64,000 bases of DNA, taken from NCBI GenBank assembly GCA_002633025.1, contig NMRB01000020.1:823665-887664 (forward strand). The letters run 5' to 3'. The position numbers and the translations under genes were made by a program. The notes below the pieces were generated by a model. That model worked only from the letters and a program-made list of their open reading frames with translations. It was not told the origin of the DNA and did no database searches. Shown in pieces: positions 30,601 to 40,028 of the stretch (the first letter of the stretch is position 1; every line of letters starts with the position of its first letter). Source of the stretch: Notospermus geniculatus. Taxonomy: Eukaryota; Nemertea; Pilidiophora; Heteronemertea; Lineidae.

Positions 30601-31333
30601 CGATGATGGACAAACAGAATGGAGAATTCAAAAACAAGTACTTCAGGCAAGACAACATCATTACCTGACAGCACAGAGAGAACTCAGTGCTTCTCCTCTA
30701 AAACCAAAGGTGTCAACACCAACCAAGTCAGAGAAGTCCTTCAATTTAGAGGTATGGTGCTTCAGAGCTGAAAAAAGAGACAGCATCAACAGAACGTTTT
30801 TGGTACTTGTCAATTTCAGAAACAAACCTGAAAGGCAAGAATATAGAGCTTAGGCGTATCTAGGTTTTGTTGTTCCCAACATTTTACCTAAGATGTCACA
30901 TCCTTCTGCTTTTGAACCTATAAGAATCTTTACTGTTCAAACAAGCAATTCGCACATACTTAGACCTTGGAAGTTGCATTCTTCTACACCACTTCCATTG
31001 TCGACCACTTCAATCACCTCGCTTCCATGTTCCTTCAACTTGACTTCTGGAAAGTACAGAAAAGAAATACATTGGCTTGTTGTGGTCAGTGAGGTAAACT
31101 AAGAGAATGCAGGTGCATTTCAATTTATGAGTTCAAAATCACTGCTTAAAAACTTAAATCCTTTGCAGTTTTTGTTTACCTATATTGGTAGCACCAGCAT
31201 CAATGCTGTTCTCAATGAGCTCCTTGACAGCAGTGGCAAGGTTGAGTATGACTTGTCCTGAGCAAATGCGATGCACTGAAGTTCTATCAATTGCCTTTAT
31301 TGCTCCACAATTCGATGAATTTTGAAGGTCCAT
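24684..31333 (-). CDS. PMS2: PMS2 mismatch-repair endonuclease, copy A, interrupted by assembly gap
   Basis: MutL-type GHKL ATPase and endonuclease subunit of MutL-alpha. Exons: 31180-31333, 30960-31046, 30665-30767, 30433-30498 (cut by the gap), 29521-29620, 28952-29036, 28695-28774, 28112-28233, 27745-27884, 27485-27634, 26754-27355, 26458-26548, 26237-26339, 26026-26062, 25738-25868, 25411-25580, 25217-25254, 24982-25086 and 24684-24791. Three exons seen in copy B fall in the N run 29757-30432, so this copy cannot be read through. ATPase motifs ([25 protein letters not shown]) and C-terminal motifs ([25 protein letters not shown]) are intact. No stop or frameshift was seen in the visible exons. 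The donor after exon 29521 is GTGCAG, weaker than GTACAG in copy B. A palindromic insertion (28371-28617) lies in one intron. Confidence 0.9.
28371..28617. mobile_element. Palindromic insertion with 20-bp target duplication, copy A only
   Basis: Two arms of about 90 bases (from ataagcaagcagtcaatc to ctgaaactctag, and the reverse) are complementary with a single mismatch (gaccccgacc / ggttggggtc) around a loop of roughly 30 bases, followed by a 37-base non-palindromic tail. The insertion is bracketed by ataatcatacttctttgata at 28351-28370 and again at 28618-28637. Copy B has one target, differing by two bases. A 20-bp duplication is typical of LINE-driven retroposition, not of cut-and-paste transposons. 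Confidence 0.8.
29757..30432. other. Assembly gap (676 N)
   Basis: Run of N covering part of PMS2 exon 4 and exons 5-7 of copy A. The corresponding sequence is present in copy B at about 45,576-46,420. Long open frames of X residues across this gap are meaningless. Confidence 0.99.
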
Positions 31334-32308
31334 GGCAGTCGCATCAGGCAGAAATCCTCAGGTATAATCCAATCTGTCTCTGGAAAGTAATACGTGAATG
31401 TTACAAGCAGCAGTGAGTGGAGTAAGCTAAGCCAAACATAACAAGTGGTCAGACTATTTTAAAATGTCCCTCATATAGCATGCAAAGACCGAGCGATCAA
31501 GGGCTCCTAGAGACCGGCATTTTTGCATTATCCCCCACCACCCTAAAACTCTTCCTAACCCTAACAATAGCCCTCATATAGCATGCAAAGACCGAGCGAT
31601 CAAGGGCTCCTACTCCTAGGCCTAGATACAGTTGGCCAAGGTAGCATACCATTGATTAGCCTAGGGCGGGCCTAATTGATCCTCTCTGCTGTCGTGCTGA
31701 TGGCCTGAATGACTCATAGTGCCTCAGGCTACAGTGCCTAGCTAAGTGGGGTTAGACCTTTGTTGCCCCCCCCCCACACACACACACAAAAGCTAGCTCT
31801 GAGCTGGCTCACCTCGCTCTCATCATTCAAAATGTTCAATCACCATGATCACAAGATCATGAGATGAGAAATCAATTCAACACCTCAGCAGTCTTTGATA
31901 TACGACCTACCATGTATTACGAATATTGAAAAAGTAGACAGTCATGGATTGAACAGCTGTAAAATTCGCTGTCACGAATGACAATGGTGAACATTGTAAA
32001 ATTTAGAATCTCAAAACTCATGAAACTTGGACATGTTGGAAAGTTTGTTTACTGAACACAGCGCCACCTTACGGACACTTATATCAGTGCTTGGATGTAA
32101 CACAAAAGTTGCCACATCTTGTGTAAAATTAAAATTATCCTCCCATTCAGCATCATATCTGTAAATATTCAACACTATGTATACTCTTCTCTATGTATAC
32201 TTTTCAGTTGTTTTGTACAATGCCTAACATGCATAAATCCCACAAATGTCACTGTACTTTGGCAATTTATTTTGTAACAATACGCACTAACAATACACAG
32301 AAAAGAGC
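31334..32308. promoter_or_regulatory. Head-to-head PMS2/TYW3 spacer with 40-bp direct repeats, copy A
   Basis: PMS2 and TYW3 start codons are 0.98 kb apart on opposite strands. Two direct copies of about 40 bases (ccctcatatagcatgcaaag..accgagcgatcaagggc) lie at 31468-31509 and 31571-31612, separated by a short CA/C-rich spacer. A homopolymer of C followed by (AC)n is at about 31767. A shared promoter is inferred from the arrangement. Confidence 0.5.
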
Positions 32309-34038
32309 ATGTCGAGCTTCGCAAGTCAAAAAGACGCGTGCCTTTCGGCAGCAGATTTGAGCCGCAAAGGCAGTATTGACGCTCCTATTGTCGATTTAGT
32401 CCATTTCATCAATGAATGTTCTAACTACTTTACCACTAGTTCATGCTCGGGGAGGATTGTTCTCTTCGAAGAGGTGAATTTCACATGAGAAAATTTGTCT
32501 CCTGCGCGCGTCTCACTCTGTCGTCTGCGAGCGCCATCTTTCAAACAATCATGACACTAGCACGTGGTCGTGGTGGTGGGGCGTGCCGCCCAAAATCACT
32601 CCGTATATCCTATTACATGTATTAGGCCTAGGCCTAACCATGTGGTGTTGAGCGACTTTAGAGTTTTGCCCGGACTTGACGCAAGGGCCCAACGCGCCGC
32701 GTAGCGGCCAACAGCGAAGCTAGCCAAAGACTTGTCATGGGTCAGTCAATAGAACTGGACTCATAGGAAATATGCACCTAATGTTCAGATGGAATATACC
32801 GGACAGTTGGTTCACGTTTTTAGTGACTGTGAACGTAGATGGGTACATTATGTAGCGATATGCTGACAGATTTGCTGGGGACTTGCTCTGTGGATGTTGT
32901 AAAATGTGATTTTTGGTAGATTATTCTGATTTGCAACGTCATTTTTAATTAACATAAAAATATGTTGAGTAGCTGGGATATGTTTATAAACATTTATTGA
33001 GCAGCCACCGNTCATGACGTGGCCGGCTGGCGCATCGGTAGAGCGTCCGGCTCTGAATCCGGGGCGCCGGGTTCGAGCCTTGCGATAGGAATTTTTATTT
33101 TTTTCACGTGTCAGTTTCTCTGTTTATTTTTTTTTGCTGAAAATAAATCTCCCCAGCCCTTCCATTTCCCTACAAATCTGCATTTGCTAATAAATACTTA
33201 TAACCACAGATCCCTGTCAGCTGCCCTGCATTCAGAGAGACTTTTCACTAAAGTCTCTCTGAATGCAGGGCAGCTGACTACCATCCACATTCCCCTCCCA
33301 GTCACCAAAAATATCAACACCACAACTAACGTTCAAGACTACTGGGTCACATATTCTGATATAAGCCTTCCAAAGGTCCCTTTCATGCCTTTTATGAGCA
33401 AACTGAAACAGCTAGTAGGCCTAGGCCTAGTAGGACTAAAAATAAGTTATTAAACTTAAAGTGAGCAACGAGAGGCCTTGTTTGGCTAGGGCCTAGGCCT
33501 ACTGGCTTTGTTTGGACAACAATTTTGTGTATAGGCCTACCGGTATGGTGTTGCCAGGCTGGTCATTATTAGATCAACTGTCTATTTGAGGGATAGGCCT
33601 AGGCCTAGTCCTACATGCATGAAATAGTGAGTGTATCAAAGCTTACCATCCCATTTTATTTTCAGAGCTCTCCAGTCCAGAAGAAAGGATGTAGGTGGTT
33701 GCTGGTTTCTCACGATGTTGTAAATTGTGATATACTTGTAAGTTGGTGAAAAAGCAATCTGATATGAATGTGTTGGGTGTCTTCATGAATCAAGAGCTTT
33801 GGGAAGCATGTCCATGAGTGTGTATGTTGCTTGTATTCCCCATAGTCCAATCCATATAGGCCTACATGTACCGGTACCTGGATGATTTGAATAGCTTATT
33901 AGGGTCAGCATGTTGGGATTCTTTCAAAGCTGTAGTCAATCAGAGTGCCTATTGAGTGACCTACCTGTTTACAATAATATAATCACATGATTTGTTAAAT
34001 GTTTTCCAGAAAAATAAACTTGCTGAAGAAATAAAGGG
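32309..34038 (+). CDS. TYW3: TYW3 5' exons, copy A, cut at the N junction
   Basis: TYW3 is the methyltransferase that acts on the wybutosine precursor at position 37 of tRNA-Phe. Exon 1 (32309-32473, 55 codons) carries CLSAADLSRKGSID and TTSSCSGR. Exon 2 (33666-33737) carries QKKGCRWLLVSHD. The third exon begins at about 34010 and is lost after 29 bases at the N of 34039. The complete gene is at 48204-50671. The N-terminus differs from copy B by a substitution (SSFASQ versus SSFGSQ). A tRNA-derived repeat and a hairpin lie in the first intron (33012-33280) behind another single N at 33011. Not a functional gene as drawn here. Confidence 0.85.
33021..33090 (+). mobile_element. tRNA-like SINE head (tRNA-Gln-like)
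   Basis: A-box-like tggcgcatcgg and B box gggttcgagcc are spaced as in a tRNA. The anticodon region gctctgaatcc would read CTG. The anticodon stem has a mismatch and the acceptor arms do not pair, so this is a tRNA-derived repeat rather than a working tRNA gene. A T-rich segment follows. Confidence 0.55.
33216..33278. repeat. Perfect 29-bp inverted repeat with 5-base loop
   Basis: gtcagctgccctgcattcag.. at 33216-33244 is exactly complementary to 33250-33278. Copy B has nothing equivalent at the matching place. It could be a small mobile element, a recent fold-back rearrangement or a cloning/assembly artefact close to the N at 33011. Confidence 0.8.
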
Positions 34039-34039
34039 N
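34039..34039. other. Single-N join between the two 15-kb copies
   Basis: One N exactly at the border of copy A and copy B. Other single Ns are at 6402 (the other duplication border), 10488, 22320, 33011 and 47912. Such isolated Ns mark places where an assembler joined pieces without sequence support. Confidence 0.9.
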
Positions 34040-35132
34040 CACCGTCTTAGGTTACTCCCGTCCAGCTAGGCTCTTTTGATGTCTCGCTCTGATTGGTTTC
34101 TGATTGAAGTGTGAAATATGCCGAATGCCAATGTACAATAACGCACATGGATGTACTATTACACAGTGGGTTTTAGCACCAGAGTAGGCTACCCTTGACA
34201 CTCAATAAATGACTTTGACATGTTGTCAGCATATCACAACCAACACCGCATGTTTCGAGTCGCAAAATTGTCAAAACTGTATGATTAGTCATAATTGGTT
34301 AATTTGCATCATGTCCTTTGAGTAATTATACCAGCATGAGAGTAGCCATTACCCATGGCTCATTATTGTGGTGCCATGGAAGACATTCCTCTCTGAAGTT
34401 AGTCCTAATTAAACCTAATCAAGATTTTTGTCAACTCCTGAGCGAGTTCATTCTTGATCACAGGCAGAAAGTTTGCGACAAAGAATAGAACATAGATATG
34501 ATCATGATCAAGGTGACTTGACCCTGAATCATCTGATCATGTATAAGTCTGGCAGTTGTCGGAGGCGACTTGGAAGAGGATGAGGACAATGCTGTAATGC
34601 CTGATGACTGCCATGACCGCAGACTCTCACTCCATGATCAGATATTTCTATCTAATCTGTTTGTTACCAGGGTTGGATGAGAAACCAATTGTTTGAATGT
34701 TTTACCGTGACCAAGTAACCATGAATTACCCACTTTTTTCAGTTTTACGTGATATGAAATAAGAAGCGAAGTATTATATGTCAATACCTGAATATCCGTT
34801 CTCCTCTATTGAGCCCAGACAATGGTTTACTTTCTCCAATGTTGGGACACACACGGTTAGGTTTTTCATATTCATTGTGCTTTATTGGCTTAAAATGTAT
34901 GTCTGATTGAACAGCATTCTTTTCTATTAGGGAAAATGGAAAGGATCATATTTGTGATGAGTGGTTTTATGAGTTCTGGCATGTATCCATCCCCAACTAG
35001 AGCCCCTGTGGTGTAGTTCAGTTTGATGATTGAATATCACCAAGGAGACAGTGGGTGGGATTTTGATGGTTGGTTTCTCTGACTCTCAAACCCAGCCTAC
35101 ACCCTGGTTATTCTGTATGCCATAAACAAAGA

Positions 35133-35271
35133 TGGGGATTTGGCCTAGTGGTTTAAGGCGTGCTGCCCCTTAGTGCTGGCAATGGATGCCCTATGCGAGG
35201 GTCCGTGGGTTCGAATCTGGTAGGAAGCAATGTCTTTCACCTAAAAGAAACCCGATTTCTCTTTCATATTC
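35133..35271 (+). mobile_element. tRNA-Leu-like SINE, copy B, intact
   Basis: A box TGGCCTAGTGG at about 35141 and B box GGTTCGAATC at 35208-35217 with an enlarged variable arm between, as in tRNA-Leu. Flanked by perfect 16-bp duplications atgccataaacaaaga (35117-35132 and 35272-35287). Followed by a short local repeat of gaggctccataaaaaata. Confidence 0.8.
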
Positions 35272-35516
35272 ATGCCATAAACAAAGAGGCTCCATAAAAA
35301 AATAGGGCAAAGAGGCTCCATAAAAAATAGGGCCGACAATGGATGTGATCATAGTATGGATGTCCTCGTTTGCAGCAGCAGCAGTCATTATTTAGGCAGC
35401 TGATTTGTCAGATTCACTTTCTTCCAGTTTCTGGTGAAGTAAATCTTGACTTTCACTTCTTGCTGAGACTGTCTGATCGACAAGGCCAGTAATTTGTTTT
35501 GTTTCTGTCTTTCCAG

Positions 35517-38500
35517 GTGGCTGTCCTTGATGTCGATATCTGTGGTCCATCTATCCCACGAGTGATGGGGTTGGAGGGGGAACAGGTCCACCAGAGTGGC
35601 TCAGGGTGGTCTCCTGTGGTAAGTTTCATTTGGACCTTATGTTTGAGAAGGTCTGTGAAGACTTGCTTTAATATGATGATGAAATATTGCCTAAACTTGT
35701 GTCTACTACATAGCAATTTTCTGTGAACAGCCACATGTTAAGTCTTAACAAAATACCTTCTATTGTTATGACTTAGGCCTACCTCTGTATACCGTACACT
35801 AATATGAAAGATTGTGTGTAATCTCTGTCTAAATCCCACAAAGTTTAAAGAATAACTCAACATGTATGTTACTACTGTGAACCATGCTGTGGGCAGTAAT
35901 ACACACGGGTGTTTAAAAAAAATGTATGAACTTAATCTCATGGCAACGAGTCGTTCACTGGCCTCACTTCATAGTTATGCATGATCAGAAAAAATATTTT
36001 GAATACTAATGTGCATTACAGTTATCTCTCTAAAAGAGATTTGCTTTTTGACTTTAATTCGTAATATAACTTTTACTTGAGAGATAGAACCACAATGTGA
36101 CTCAGAAGATTTCCTTTAGAAAGAGTAAGCTTTGAGTTACTGGCAAATAATCCTTGCTCATTTCAGTATGTTGAAGACAACCTGGGTGTGATGTCTGTTG
36201 GGTTCCTTTTGGCAAGCCCTGATGATGCTGTGATATGGAGAGGGCCCAAAAAGAATGGTGAGTTTCGCCTCGTAACTTTGATTTGGGGTGCAATCCATTT
36301 CAATTAAATGAATCACACGCCAGATATTTCAGGGAGAATCAAAATTCCTGTGACCTGTTTGCCATTTTCTCAACCCTTTACGTGGTCGTTTGATGTCCCT
36401 TCAGGTTTGATCAAACAGTTCTTGAAGGATGTCGACTGGGGTGAGCAAGACTACTTGGTGATTGACACACCGCCTGGGACATCAGACGAACATCTGTCAA
36501 TCGTGCAATACCTCAGCACGTCAAATGTGGATGGTGCTGTTGTTATCACAACTCCTCAGGTAAGTTGAATGGTGTCTTGCAAGAAGGATGTTCTGTTGAA
36601 ATGTTCTCCTATCTGTTGGGAGTTCTTTCGCCTCCATATCAAGGCTGTAGGTGAGGTATTTGGACTTCATTTCGTCTTATTACGGTGCTCCTCAACACGA
36701 CAGTTTTCTTGTATGAGTTAGCTCACAATGAGCAATTCACAGTTGTTGACCCATGCCGCAAACGGCTGCCCATAGTTCTAGCGTCCAATGGAACTACCTA
36801 GTAAGTCACATTTTTGGAAAAACTTGAGTTAAGGCCAAATTCGTACGTCATAGGTATTTTTTCACCATAATAAACAGTTTTTGTTTACAAAATGTCCGCC
36901 AAAGCCTCAGAATGAGAAACGTAAAGCATAGTAAGTGCACCACTCGGTCAATGCTTCCCAAAGTAAAACCTAGTAAGAGCACATTTGCCTGCTTTGTTCA
37001 GTGATATGCACATGTTACTTACTATGTTTTTCCTCTGTACCTCATGTGAGTCACTGAAGTGTGCTGGAGTATTTACGAAGTTCGAAATGGTTTTAATTTT
37101 AAAATTAATAAACTTTCTATTCGTCTATTTACAATTTGTCTCATTTATTACTCCAAGGGACATCAGTAAGCATCAGAATTGTGACTTGCTAGATTTTTAC
37201 CTTTGCAAAATCAGCATGAAAATAGAGGTAAAACATAGCAAGTCGCGCATTTAATCCTGTTATATAAAATTTTTTTTAAAAACATCTTAAAATGTTCTTC
37301 AGAACAATTAATTAGGCCTAGGCCTAGAAGTGGAAATATAAACCCATTTTTCTCGAAAATACCAAAATGTGACATACTACTCTCCATTCCAAATCCCCTT
37401 GGCGCGAGGTTTATCAACGATAGCTCCGCAACGGCTGGGCCGATTTTGATGAAACATACGTCAGTTGACTTATCTTTCTTGGCGGTACAGCCATCATCAC
37501 AGTCAATTTCCCGAAAAACGTGACAGAAAAAAGTTGTTTCACAAATCACCGTTTGTGCTGACGGCCGAAATGGCGGCCATTTTGAAATGACGCAATGCAT
37601 CGCGCACGTGTAAACTGCACTGAACAGCATCGCGAAATGAAATGGGTTTTGAGAAAGAGATCCGTTATGCAGGCCTTACGCAAAAAATGAAGATAGCAGA
37701 AAGATACCGGCAAGAAAGACAAGTTTATTGATGTATGGTATGTTGAATTTGGCCCAGCCGTTGAGGAGATATCGGCCGAAAACCTCGCGCCAAGGGGATT
37801 TGGAATGAAGAGTAGGTAGTTCCATTGGACGCTAGAGTTCTACATGTATGGCTGAGTTGCTCATAGAGAGTCAACTCGCAAGAGAGAACTCCCACGTGAA
37901 GTGGAACCTTTACTTTAGTTTGTAATCTATTCCAAATCATTCCACCCGCCTGAATGCAAATTTGACAGTTGAATGCAGAATGCTTGTTGACTGTTGAACA
38001 GAACTTGTACTTATCTTTCAGGAAGTCTCCCTTCTTGACGTACGGAAAGAAATCAATTTTGCCAAGAAAGTTAGCCTCCCGATTATTGGTGTGGTAGAGA
38101 ATATGAGTGGGTTCATATGCCCCAAGTGTAAGGTAAGATTCAGGAATTGTATTGTATTTCATTTTTCCGTCAGGGCCGACGCTATAGCATTATTGGCCCT
38201 GGTAAGTACGGAGGAGTCCATCACAAGCTACTCATGTTCCTCACTTGGATGGGGTATTTTACTTGCCCTTGCAAAGACACAAGGTACAAGGCACCACGGC
38301 TTACTGTCCCATGCGACGGACGTGAAGAGCCGGGAATGAAATCCCATATGGCCCGGGCTGGATTCGAACCCGGGACCTGTCGCTTGCTAAGCGGACGTGA
38401 TAACCACTAGGCTATCAGGCTCCTCAATTCAGGAATTGTATTCTGCCAGTTGTTTGGAAATAATTGATGAGAAATATTACTCTGTACACCATCAGCAAGA

Positions 38501-39356
38501 AATTATCCTTCGTACCATTCCATTTCAGAATGAATCTCAGATCTTTCCACCCACGACGGGAGGAGGAGAGAAAATGGCACAGGATATGGGAGTCCCATTT
38601 CTAGGACGACTGCCTCTGGATCCAAGAATAGGTACAGGAAGTTATCAATAGTTAATCCTTTGAGCAGATCTACTTGCATCAATTCCGTATTCACAGTAAA
38701 TGCTGTTCATGGAAACATTGATATATCTTGTATTTTCGATGTAGTTTTGTAAGATTGAGAGGATTAAAACGCCTCATGATGCTTTATTCTTTTCAGGCAA
38801 ATGCTGTGATGAGGGTTCATCATTCTTCCAGGAGTTTCCAGATTCGCCTGCAACGAAGGCTTATAATGAAATTGTAGGAAGTAAGTGGCATTGATATGTA
38901 CAATAGATACTATCAGAGAAGTAAATTTCTGTACAAACTGGCATTGTATCCTGTATCACGAGTGATCATGAGCTTCATAACGCCAAGTTGATTTGAAACT
39001 GAGCAGAAGAGATGTCCTATGTGATCTCTGCAAAGAATCAGAATAAGTATTAACCTTTATTGGTGACAGATTCTTTTGAAACATTAAAATGACTGAAGTG
39101 CTGCCATCTGATGGCGTTTATGAAACCAGATCACCTCGCCTCGTTCCCTAGCAAACTACTGTTACCGGTACTATGTTAGTTCAGTTCACAGCAGTGGTGC
39201 CACCTTTGAATGACAGAAAACAAATGTAGGACTAGGAGGGGTAAAAGCTTCCTGCACTAAGTTTCTGCTTGCTCTTCCTCTTCAGAAATACAAGCATTCT
39301 GTGAAGCTAACACATCAGACAGGGAGACTGGTGAATCAGTGATGGAGACATCTTAA
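35517..39356 (+). CDS. NUBP1: NUBP1 exons 4-10, copy B, lacking the 5' exons
   Basis: Exons 35517-35618, 36167-36257, 36405-36559, 38022-38132, 38529-38631, 38797-38880 and 39286-39356 match copy A exon for exon, with identical phases and lengths. A few replacements are visible: VDGAVV for VDGAVI, and ANTSDRETG for ANISDKETG near the C-terminus. Exons 1-3, with the Cys motif and the P-loop, are missing because the interval begins inside intron 3. If the duplication is real this is a non-functional 5'-truncated gene. If it is an assembly effect it is simply the other allele, which the intact reading frames favour. Confidence 0.9.
36777..37836. mobile_element. Fold-back element in NUBP1 intron 6, copy B, with a second element inside
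   Basis: Same termini as 22040-22730. The right part contains a further inverted pair: ccattccaaatccccttggc near 37384 and gccaaggggatttggaatg near 37790, enclosing about 430 bases (37382-37811). Copy A lacks this inner element or hides it behind its N. Confidence 0.65.
38154..38426 (-). mobile_element. tRNA-derived SINE, copy B only, with 16-bp target duplication
   Basis: On the minus strand the head carries an A box (TAGCCTAGTGG) and a B box (GGTTCGAATCC) with an anticodon loop reading AGC, so it resembles tRNA-Ala. The insertion is flanked by attcaggaattgtatt at 38138-38153 and 38427-38442. Copy A has a single, slightly different target in the same place, NUBP1 intron 7. About 273 bp. Confidence 0.85.
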
Positions 39357-40028
39357 TGGTGCTTGGACACTTCCTTGCTAGAAATGAGATGATTAGTTTA
39401 TCTCACAGTCTGGAATTTCATTGTACATAGCATTCGTAAATAAAATCAACTTGTGAACAAAAAAGTGTTTTGTTATACACTGCGAACTGAGGTGGCTTTT
39501 ATCGCCTTCATGATGTCATTTGTTATTGCTAGATTAAACATGTTGTTAACATGATGCATGATTTCCATATTTCTGTTCAAGCATAGCTTCTTCCAGTGAT
39601 GCAGGTACGATGTACCGGTACAAGATCAGTCCCTTCCGGCATTGAAACAACATCGAAAAAAGTCACAAAATAGATTTTATTTGTAAAACAATAATGAAAT
39701 GCAAGACATCATTGATTTTGCATGCATGTGTCTGTGTGTACATCCATGTATGCTAGTGCATGATTTCTCAATAAATGCAACAGGATTTGGAGCTCTCTTG
39801 GCAGTGACGAATGTGAGGTGATTGTGCAATCAAATCCATGCAGTAATAGCTCCAGGCAGTTCAAATGATTACATTATGTAACGTCCAGCTCAACATTCTG
39901 CTCAACTCTAGTGATGGGCTGTCAACACCCTTTTTACATGTACTGTAAGTGGCCAATTCTTGGAGACATAAACCTGTTTGTTTTGAACTCTGAACGGTTT
40001 CATGTTTCTGAGGTTGAAATGAGTCCAT

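Larger units (their letters stand above)
19222..34038. repeat. 15-kb duplicated interval, copy A
   Basis: From caccgtcttaggttactcccg to the N at 34039. It holds NUBP1 exons 4-10, PMS2 (with a 676-base N gap) and TYW3 exons 1-2. Copy B (34040-49562) begins with the same bases directly after the N and continues to the same final bases, agaaataaaggg. Coding exons are nearly identical; introns differ by small indels and by transposon insertions. Confidence 0.95.

Noticed and set aside
31550-31570. Telomere-like cctaaccctaac
   Set aside because: Only two units; no array and no chromosome end.
33021-33090. Functional tRNA-Gln gene
   Set aside because: Anticodon stem mismatched and no acceptor stem; read as a tRNA-derived repeat.
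33216-33278. microRNA precursor
   Set aside because: 29 perfect base pairs with a five-base loop lack the bulges and loop size of animal precursors; no evidence for expression.
38340-38425. Functional tRNA-Ala gene
   Set aside because: A and B boxes are present, but arms do not pair properly and the sequence is the head of a SINE with target duplications.
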